A stretch of DNA of 6,967 nucleotides from Rickettsiales bacterium (GTDB lineage: Bacteria > Pseudomonadota > Alphaproteobacteria > Rickettsiales > JALZUV01). Below the pieces are notes generated by a model. It saw only the letters and a list, made by a program, of their open reading frames with translations. It searched no databases and was not told the DNA's origin. The position numbers and the translations under genes are program-made. Below are positions 1-5,324 of this stretch, in pieces. Location: positions 1 through 6,967 of the forward strand of contig JALZUV010000256.1 of NCBI GenBank assembly GCA_023301245.1, written 5' to 3'. Numbering within the stretch: position 1 is the first letter of the stretch; the number at the start of each line of letters is the position of its first letter.

Positions 1-228
1 GATAGAAATGGCGAACGCAAAATAGGCGATATCGGTTTCTCCGTCCAACGCGGCGGCGGCGTAATTGGCGACCATAGCGTAATGCTAATGGGCGAACATG
101 ATAGAATCGAACTTACCCACCGCGCACAAAGCCGCCAAATATACGTTGATGGTGCATTAAAAGCAGCAAGCTGGCTGCAAGGCAAACCCGCCAGCCTATA
201 TTCAATGCGCGATATGCTGGGGCTTTAG
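1..228 (+). CDS. dapB: 4-hydroxy-tetrahydrodipicolinate reductase, C-terminal part (5' end outside window)
   Basis: DapB is the cytoplasmic NAD(P)H-dependent reductase of the diaminopimelate/lysine pathway and supplies peptidoglycan and lysine precursors. Only the last 75 residues are present, about a quarter of the usual ~270, reading in frame from the first base to a TAG at 226-228. The stretch carries the conserved C-terminal pattern of the family: 'IGFSVQRGGGVIGDHSVML', then 'DRIELTHRAQSR', then 'DGALKAASWLQGKPASLYSM' and a terminal 'DMLGL'. The catalytic His-His-x-x-Lys region lies upstream of the window and cannot be checked. A strong intrinsic terminator follows six bases after the stop, so this is probably the last gene of its transcript. 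Identification is by motif recognition and is confident. Confidence 0.93.
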   Translation, partial: DRNGERKIGDIGFSVQRGGGVIGDHSVMLMGEHDRIELTHRAQSRQIYVDGALKAASWLQGKPASLYSMRDMLGL

Positions 229-233
229 TCGCT

Positions 234-270
234 TTATCGCCTCGCCGAATGATGAGGCGATAAGTTTTTT
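234..270 (+). terminator. Rho-independent terminator of dapB
   Basis: A perfect 10-bp stem, TTATCGCCTC (234-243) with GAGGCGATAA (254-263), encloses a 10-nt loop and is followed by G and six T residues (265-270). It sits directly after the dapB stop. On the minus strand the same hairpin lies just beyond the stop of the converging hydrolase gene but has no U-tract after it. It should therefore act mainly on plus-strand transcripts, with at most weak bidirectional action. Confidence 0.9.
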
Positions 271-274
271 ATGC

Positions 275-997
275 TTAGCTTCTTGCTGCTTTTATGAATG
301 CATCGAAAATTTTTGTATCGGCGTTGGTGATGTGGAATTCAGGGTGCCATTGTACGCCGAGGCAGAATTTATAATCTTTGCATTCGATTCCTTCGATGAC
401 TCCATCGGGCGCGAGGGAATTTACGATGAGGCGTTCGCCAACCGATTCCACCGCTTGGTGATGGGCGCTATTGACCATAATTTCGGGCTCGCCGACAATA
501 TCATGTAGTAGCGTGTCCGATTCGATGCTCACTTTATGGCCCGCTTCATTGCGCGGGTTGGGCTGTTCATGCGGTAATGGGTTGTCTATTACATCAGGAA
601 TATGTTGTATTAAAGTACCACCAAGCGCTACTGCTAATAATTGCTGACCGCCACAAATGCCCAGTACTGGCATGTTTCGTTCCAGCGCGCCGCGTGTCAT
701 GGAAAGTTCAAATGCAGTGCGGCGTTCTTTTAGGCTCACCGTGTCGCTGACAATATCTTGGCCGTAATAATGCGGCGGAATATCAAAGTCACCGCCTGTT
801 ACAAGCAGGCCATCAATTTTATCAAGATAATCCTCAACCAGTTCTAATTCATGCGGAAGTGGCAAAGGGATGCCGCCCGCTTTAGTGGTGGATTGCGTGT
901 AATTCTCGCGAATTGCATACCAAGGGTAGAGGGAGTATTGCCCCTTTCCCCCAGATTCATAATCTAGCGTATAGCCGATGGTTGGTTTAGTGTTCAT
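275..997 (-). CDS. Gamma-glutamyl-gamma-aminobutyrate hydrolase family (PuuD-like, peptidase C26) class I glutamine amidotransferase-like protein
   Basis: A 240-residue cytoplasmic protein with a class I glutamine amidotransferase fold. Numbered from the ATG at 997, the nucleophile is Cys115 in 'LGICGGQQLL', and the His218/Glu220 pair lies in 'GVQWHPEF'. The family-typical 'VNSAHHQAV' stands between them, and 'DGLLVTGGDFDIPP' precedes the nucleophile. Length and spacing match E. coli PuuD (254 aa, Cys114), which hydrolyses gamma-glutamyl-GABA in putrescine breakdown. No putrescine genes are visible here, so the substrate is not settled and other gamma-glutamyl amides are possible. The reading frame extends six codons upstream to a TTG at 1015. 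I prefer the ATG at 997 because it opens directly onto the first beta strand ('KPTIGYTL'). Neither start has a convincing Shine-Dalgarno. The gene is divergent from motA and convergent with dapB. Confidence 0.9.
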   Translation of the reverse strand: MNTKPTIGYTLDYESGGKGQYSLYPWYAIRENYTQSTTKAGGIPLPLPHELELVEDYLDKIDGLLVTGGDFDIPPHYYGQDIVSDTVSLKERRTAFELSMTRGALERNMPVLGICGGQQLLAVALGGTLIQHIPDVIDNPLPHEQPNPRNEAGHKVSIESDTLLHDIVGEPEIMVNSAHHQAVESVGERLIVNSLAPDGVIEGIECKDYKFCLGVQWHPEFHITNADTKIFDAFIKAARS

Positions 998-1003
998 CTT
1001 ATG

Positions 1004-1049
1004 AATATGTAGCAATAAGTTGCAATCTCAATAGTTTTTTAACTTTTTT
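1004..1049 (-). promoter_or_regulatory. Candidate sigma70-type promoter with A-tract (UP-element-like) for the C26 hydrolase gene
   Basis: Read on the minus strand, TTGAGA (plus coordinates 1026-1031, five of six to TTGACA) is followed after 16 bp by CATATT (1004-1009, four of six to TATAAT). Directly upstream of the -35 are two runs of six A (plus-strand T-runs at 1044-1049 and 1035-1040), 9 bp apart in phase, where an UP element would lie. The predicted transcript start falls at about the ATG at 997, which would give a leaderless or near-leaderless mRNA and fits the missing Shine-Dalgarno. This is inference from weak consensus matches. Confidence 0.3.
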
Positions 1050-1065
1050 GGAGTTTAATGGTCTC

Positions 1066-1869
1066 ATGTCACTATCGTCTTTATTAGGTGTGCTATTTGG
1101 ATTCGGGTTATTTTTTGCCTCAATCTTTCTAAGTACCAACAATTGGTTAGCCTTTGTTAGCTTATCTAGCCTATTGATGGTGTTGGGTGGTACGACCGCT
1201 GCCGCCTATATGAGCTATCAGGCTCGTTATGTTGGGTTGGCTTTTCGAGCGATTGGTTGGATGTTTAAAAAGCCGCAATCAACACGCGAAGGCTTAAACA
1301 CCGAAATTTTACGCCTCATTCAGTGGGCCTATTTGGTGCAAAAGAGCGGCCTGCCGTCGCTTGAAAATGAAATTACGAAAGTAAATTCGAAAGACCCTGT
1401 CCTTAAATTCGCCCTTACAATGGTGTCGAGCGGCTATAAGCCTGCCGAAGTGCGCGAGATTTTAGAAACTTCAGTTCGCAGTGAGTTTGAGCGCCAAACC
1501 GTGCCCGTAGCGGTTTTAAAACAAATGGCCGCCGCCGCTCCTGCCTTTGGTATGATTGGTACGTTGGTAGGTTTGGTGGTGATGCTGCAAGGGCTAGATG
1601 GCGATATGGCTAAGCTTGGCCAAGGTTTGTCATTGGCACTTTTAACCACGCTTTACGGTGTGGTGGCCGCGCGGATGATATTTATTCCTGCCGCACTCAA
1701 GCTTCTGCAAAAAGAGGAAATTCAGCGTTTTCGTAATGAGATGATGGCCGAAGGGCTGATTATGCTCTCAGAAAAGAAAAACCCGCGCTACATGCAAGAT
1801 AGGCTCAATAGCTTCCTAGACCCCAGCATTCATTTTAACTTAGACAGACAATTGAGGCGCGGCGAGTAA
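1066..1869 (+). CDS. motA: Flagellar motor stator protein MotA/PomA family
   Basis: Inner-membrane stator subunit that, with MotB, forms an ion channel pushing the flagellar rotor. It has 267 residues. Four membrane segments are visible at about 4-23, 30-50, 155-177 and 186-210, with the usual large cytoplasmic loop between segments 2 and 3. The conserved channel prolines are Pro159 ('AAAPAFGMIGTLVG') and Pro208 ('MIFIPAAL'). Thr166 and Thr195 ('ALLTTLYG') align with PomA Thr158 and Thr186 of Vibrio. In the rotor-facing loop, Lys93 and Glu100 align with PomA Lys89 and Glu96, while PomA Arg88 is Gln here. The frame runs back to a TTG at 1048, but that codon overlaps the GGAG (1050-1053) that serves as ribosome site. 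The ATG at 1066 starts like PomA and is chosen, although the GGAG spacing of 12 nt is long. The stop directly abuts motB. No other flagellar genes are in the window. Confidence 0.92.
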   Translation: MSLSSLLGVLFGFGLFFASIFLSTNNWLAFVSLSSLLMVLGGTTAAAYMSYQARYVGLAFRAIGWMFKKPQSTREGLNTEILRLIQWAYLVQKSGLPSLENEITKVNSKDPVLKFALTMVSSGYKPAEVREILETSVRSEFERQTVPVAVLKQMAAAAPAFGMIGTLVGLVVMLQGLDGDMAKLGQGLSLALLTTLYGVVAARMIFIPAALKLLQKEEIQRFRNEMMAEGLIMLSEKKNPRYMQDRLNSFLDPSIHFNLDRQLRRGE

Positions 1870-2541
1870 ATGGGATTTCATTCACATTATAATGATAAAG
1901 ACGATGATGCTGATGGCGATGGTTGGCTGAGCACTTATGCCGATTGCGTGACGCTTTTATTATGCTTTTTCATCATTTTGCTTTCTGTGTCTGAGCCTAA
2001 AATTGATAAATTTGAAGCCATTACCGAGGGCATGAGCTCGGGCTTTGTAACCGACATGATAGAGCTACCGTTTAAATCGCTCTATGATGATTTTCAGCTT
2101 ATTATTGAAGGTAATGCCGTGGAGCTGGATGTGGCGGCAGAATATACTGATAAAGGCGTAAAGCTAGATATTGGTTCAGGTGCATTATTCAACGTGGGCT
2201 CGGCTATTTTAAAGGCGCAATCCATGCCAATGATTAATGAGCTGGTCGTGTCGATTAAAGAAATGGACATGGAGAATTACTATGTGGAAATTGAAGGCCA
2301 TACTGACGATGTGCCAATTAAGTCGAATCAGTTCGCTAGTAACTGGGAACTTTCGGCCATGCGTGCCGCAGGGGTTGCGCGTGTAATGATTAGCCAAGGT
2401 ATCGAAAAACACCGCATGAAAATGGCCGCCTTTGCCGATGTAAAGCCGAAGGTGGATAATTTAGATGTTCAGGGCAATCCAATTTTAGAGAACCGTACGC
2501 TTAATCGCCGTATTGTGGTTCATATTATTCGTGGCGAGTAG
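1870..2541 (+). CDS. motB: Flagellar motor stator protein MotB/PomB family (OmpA-like peptidoglycan-binding domain)
   Basis: Stator partner of MotA that anchors the complex to peptidoglycan. It has 223 residues. An acidic cytoplasmic tail (eight Asp between residues 9 and 17) precedes the single membrane helix (about 19-40). That helix begins 'WLSTYADCVTLLLCFF', with Asp25 as the ion-binding aspartate (MotB Asp32, PomB Asp24). The segment after it ('SEPKIDKFEAI') resembles the PomB plug. The OmpA-like domain runs from about 98 to 220, with 'EIEGHTDDVPI' (140-150), 'NWELSAMRA' (158-166) and 'NRTLNRRIVV' (208-217) as peptidoglycan-binding motifs. The protein is much shorter than the roughly 310 residues of E. 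coli MotB or Vibrio PomB, because the linker between plug and OmpA domain is reduced. The ATG follows the motA TAA with no gap (TAAATG), which indicates translational coupling. Confidence 0.93.
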   Translation: MGFHSHYNDKDDDADGDGWLSTYADCVTLLLCFFIILLSVSEPKIDKFEAITEGMSSGFVTDMIELPFKSLYDDFQLIIEGNAVELDVAAEYTDKGVKLDIGSGALFNVGSAILKAQSMPMINELVVSIKEMDMENYYVEIEGHTDDVPIKSNQFASNWELSAMRAAGVARVMISQGIEKHRMKMAAFADVKPKVDNLDVQGNPILENRTLNRRIVVHIIRGE

Positions 2542-2578
2542 TCACTATTTATTAACTTTATACTGCTAGGCTTATAGG

Positions 2579-5158
2579 ATGTTAGACCTTCACGATATTG
2601 ATACACTCCCTAAGGGTTCCACCATTATTCTTTCAACCACCTCGCCCGATAAGCGCGCGGAATATGACCAAATATTTAAACGGTTCGATATTAATTTTGT
2701 GTTTTTGGAAGATCTCGGTCTGTCGCCGCAAAAGACCGACGAAATGACCAATACCTACACAGGGAACTTGCAGCAAAAAGCAGGTGAGCTTTCTGTAGCA
2801 TTGCATATGAATATGGAGGCAATTAAAGGCCGCCTGAAAACGTTCGGCTATGATGTGACCAAGCCTATTGTTGGCATGGTGGAAGATTCGGGCATTGAAA
2901 TTTATCCCATTAATAAAGAACAAAAAGTGCGCGATGCTTTCAGAAAAGAATTTAAGCGCCGTATTGATGATCGCATTCACGATGAGTTCCTCACGAACGA
3001 TGCTTTAAAGCGCGATGTATTCCCAAATATGTCGAGCAACGAGATACTCGATTATTTGGCAAATGTAGAAGTTAATAACGTGTGGATGACCAAGCTAGAC
3101 GAAGATAAGGTTTTACCGGGTCCAAACTATAAGCCTATTTACGAAGCACTGCCCGGTGGCGTGCGCGAGTTTTTTGACCTGATGCATGATGCTATGGAAT
3201 CAGTCATGCGTGACCAAGAGCCTGATTCAAGGGCGGTGGGTGCGCGTTCATTGCTACGTTTTCGCAATCATTGCTCGCTCATGCTGGTCGAGCCGCATGA
3301 GCGCCCACAAGAACACATTCTGATGGAAGATATTATTGAAGGCGAAAGTAAGGGCCGAGTCGCCACCCGCGATGAGGTGGAAAGCCTCGTGCAATATCGC
3401 ATTACTTCGCCCAAAGCCAAACATAAGCTTGGTCGCCTTTTTACCAGCGACTTTATTATTCCTGCTAATCAAAAGAATAATACTGATTATACCCAGCGCC
3501 GCTTGGTAGAAAGTAAGGGGTTGCTTGATTCGGATGGTAAGCAAGTGGCGGGCTATTATCGCCTGAATGCCATTTCTCAGCTAGAGGAGCGCTATAGCTT
3601 ACCGCGCGCCAAACGCGAAAAAGCGGGCGAATGGATTTATGAGGCTCGTGGTAATAATCCCGATTCACTCGATATTTTAGTGCTATATAGTGGTCAAGGT
3701 CACAGCCCGCAATCTGCTGCTTTCGAAAAGAAATTACAGCAAGAGGGGTTCTCGACCCTTCAAATGCCAAATGAAAAAGAGTTGCTGACAAACCCAGATA
3801 CACGCCTAATGGCTAATGCAGATGTGGTGTTTATGATGCCGGGCGAAGGCGCGACTGATATTGAAAACTCACAGCTAATATTAGGCGCTACGGTCGATAA
3901 GCAAGTCATGCCATCGGCTAAACAAAAAACGCTGGTTGTGTTGAACCCTGCCAATAAAAAAGGTGAAGGCGAGTTTGATGGCGCGTTAAAAATTATCCGC
4001 CATAAAAAATACACAGGTCTTAAAAATGGCATTTCAGAAATTAACCATATTGTTGAATATGACCCGAAAGAATATGCGGGGCAAGAGGGTACAAACCACC
4101 TGTTTGATGAAGTAAAAAGGTTGCTGGAGAAAGAGTCAGAACGCAAGAAGCATCGCTTAACGGGGGTAGAGCCAATTCAAGCCATTAGGCATATTGCAGC
4201 AGAAAATATTCCCCCTGTGGCGTTGGATAATTTTACCGTATTTGTTGCGGGTGGCGCAGCGAATGAATATCCGGGTTTTAAAGCCCCTTCTAACCAATTG
4301 GGTCGCTACATTCATGATGAAGGCTGGACGCTGGTGACAGGTGCAGGCCAAAAAGATGGGCCGATGGGCGCGGTGCATAGTGGTTTTGTCGAAGCTTATT
4401 TAGCGAAAAACCTTCACCCCAAAGCTAAGGGCGGCATCTTAAAACCAAAAGATGTGACAACTATGGCTGAGGTGGTTAGTGCGCTGGCCATTCAAAATAC
4501 CACCAACCGTAATTTGCGCGGTGACGATGGTAAGCGCCACCGCCGAGCCATTTTAAATGCAGTATTTGATACGCCCAATGCCGAGTTTTTAGGCCATGAA
4601 GCGCCTGAAGTGCTGGAGAAACTTTTGCAACCACGAAAAAGAAGCCGCACTTATGAAGTCATCGGCTCGCTTAAAGAAAGAGGGCGCATGGTGGGTTATT
4701 CGATGCCGCCATTACTAATCTCTGAAGGTTCGGGCTATTGGCCGCTGGGTATGCAGGGCTTTAATGCGGGTAATATGCAGCGCCGTATGCACGAAATGCT
4801 GCAATCGGCTGCGCACGTATTTTTGGCGGGCGGGCAGGGTACTGACCAAGAGCTAATTGATAGTGTGAGGGTTGCCTTAGAAATGAATGCCGCCCGCACA
4901 AAGCAGGGCTTGCCACCTAAGCCTATTTATTTGCTCGATCAGCGTGCTTATAAAGATGGTGTTTACCGCAAGCGCAGTACCGTGTTCTTACCTGCGTTGG
5001 AGGTAATTGATAGAGAGTTAAAATCTGCGAATTTAACACGCGAAGAGTTGGGCATTAGAAGCTACACGAATATGCGAACTTTAGAAAAAGACCTGCAAGA
5101 ATATGCGACGAACCATTGGGGGCAAAAGAAAGAGGCCGCCTTGAGCCGTTTAGCGTGA
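2579..5158 (+). CDS. Multidomain nucleotide-processing protein: diverged Ham1/RdgB-like domain fused to two LOG-family (SLOG) Rossmann domains
   Basis: An 859-residue, apparently cytoplasmic protein with no signal peptide or membrane segment. Residues 14-340 follow the Ham1/RdgB order. 'STTSPDK' (19-25) stands for the T-G-N-x-x-K loop. Glu55, Asn63 and Lys67 match conserved positions, and 'VEDSGIEI' (101-108) matches 'ADDSGL'. 'ALPGG' (190-194), 'RFRNHCSLMLV' (227-237), 'FTSDFIIP' (288-295) and 'NAISQLEE' (330-337) follow; the last stands where RdgB has Ser-His-Arg. Residues 364-520 form a LOG-like Rossmann unit with 'PGEGATDIE' (421-429). Residues 551-790 form a fuller LOG domain: 'FVAGGAANE', 'TGAGQKDGPMGAV' (587-599), Arg735-Arg736 at the catalytic Arg position, and 'AGGQGTDQE' (750-758) for P-G-G-x-G-T-x-x-E. 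Ham1 enzymes hydrolyse non-canonical NTPs to NMP, and LOG enzymes release base from NMP, so a combined clean-up role is inferred. The AGG at 2568-2570 is 8 nt before the ATG. The gene lies 37 bp behind motB, probably co-transcribed. Fold assignment is by eye; activity is unknown. Confidence 0.75.
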   Translation: MLDLHDIDTLPKGSTIILSTTSPDKRAEYDQIFKRFDINFVFLEDLGLSPQKTDEMTNTYTGNLQQKAGELSVALHMNMEAIKGRLKTFGYDVTKPIVGMVEDSGIEIYPINKEQKVRDAFRKEFKRRIDDRIHDEFLTNDALKRDVFPNMSSNEILDYLANVEVNNVWMTKLDEDKVLPGPNYKPIYEALPGGVREFFDLMHDAMESVMRDQEPDSRAVGARSLLRFRNHCSLMLVEPHERPQEHILMEDIIEGESKGRVATRDEVESLVQYRITSPKAKHKLGRLFTSDFIIPANQKNNTDYTQRRLVESKGLLDSDGKQVAGYYRLNAISQLEERYSLPRAKREKAGEWIYEARGNNPDSLDILVLYSGQGHSPQSAAFEKKLQQEGFSTLQMPNEKELLTNPDTRLMANADVVFMMPGEGATDIENSQLILGATVDKQVMPSAKQKTLVVLNPANKKGEGEFDGALKIIRHKKYTGLKNGISEINHIVEYDPKEYAGQEGTNHLFDEVKRLLEKESERKKHRLTGVEPIQAIRHIAAENIPPVALDNFTVFVAGGAANEYPGFKAPSNQLGRYIHDEGWTLVTGAGQKDGPMGAVHSGFVEAYLAKNLHPKAKGGILKPKDVTTMAEVVSALAIQNTTNRNLRGDDGKRHRRAILNAVFDTPNAEFLGHEAPEVLEKLLQPRKRSRTYEVIGSLKERGRMVGYSMPPLLISEGSGYWPLGMQGFNAGNMQRRMHEMLQSAAHVFLAGGQGTDQELIDSVRVALEMNAARTKQGLPPKPIYLLDQRAYKDGVYRKRSTVFLPALEVIDRELKSANLTREELGIRSYTNMRTLEKDLQEYATNHWGQKKEAALSRLA

Positions 5159-5166
5159 TCTAACTG

Positions 5167-5197
5167 GCCGTGCTGTTTTTATCACGGCGAGAATTTT
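5167..5197 (+). terminator. Possible weak intrinsic terminator after the Ham1/LOG fusion gene
   Basis: GCCGTG (5167-5172) pairs perfectly with CACGGC (5183-5188) across a 10-nt loop, starting nine bases after the stop codon. The following sequence is GAGAATTTT, so the U-tract is short and displaced. It may be a weak terminator or an mRNA 3' end structure. Confidence 0.45.
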
Positions 5198-5206
5198 AAT
5201 TAGGGG

Positions 5207-5269
5207 TATATTGATGTTTTTCAATGTCTTGCAATATAGCTAACGCTTTATTAAGCCTTTTAAGCTATA
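5207..5269 (+). other. Two overlapping, mutually exclusive AT-rich inverted repeats upstream of mlaA
   Basis: TATATTG (5207-5213) pairs with CAATATA (5232-5238), and TATAGCT (5235-5241) pairs with AGCTATA (5263-5269). The arms share TATA at 5235-5238, so both cannot form together. Inside the second repeat is a small hairpin, GCTT (5245-5248) with AAGC (5253-5256). The stems are short and AT-rich and could be chance in this composition. No poly-U or known riboswitch core is seen. Confidence 0.25.
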
Positions 5270-5289
5270 AGGTAGTATTGTATTTTGGT

Positions 5290-5298
5290 TGATATAAA
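5290..5298 (+). promoter_or_regulatory. Candidate extended -10 promoter for mlaA
   Basis: TGATATAAA matches the extended -10 pattern TGnTATAAT at all but the last base. No good -35 lies 16-18 bp upstream, which is tolerated for extended -10 promoters. Transcription would start near 5305, about 20 nt before the mlaA ATG, leaving the inverted repeats at 5207-5269 outside the transcript as possible operator DNA. Consensus-based inference only. Confidence 0.35.
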
Positions 5299-5324
5299 GA
5301 ATAATTTTGGTATATGGCAGGGGC

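Noticed and set aside
1035..1049. T6-AAC-T6 as a plus-strand terminator
   Set aside because: No stem precedes the T-runs and no plus-strand gene ends upstream. Better read as A-tracts of the divergent promoter.
1434..1649. Minus-strand open frame inside motA (and similar ones at 2209-2412 in motB and 5552-5746 in mlaA)
   Set aside because: Antisense to conserved coding sequence; translations are low-complexity or unlike any family.
2536..2564. Promoter between motB and the fusion gene (TATACT at 2559-2564)
   Set aside because: The -10-like hexamer is decent, but the -35 position reads GAGTAG and there is no extended -10 TG. Operon read-through is more likely.
3760..4146. 128-codon open frame on the minus strand inside the fusion gene (also 3465-3803, 3254-3544, 2633-2980 and 4157-4378)
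   Set aside because: They are antisense shadows of a well-supported coding frame, with no recognisable domains or ribosome sites.
2579..5158. Reading the fusion gene as an anti-phage or conflict system because of its SLOG domains
   Set aside because: SLOG domains do occur in conflict systems, but no effector, nuclease, transmembrane toxin or mobile-element context is present and the neighbours are housekeeping genes.
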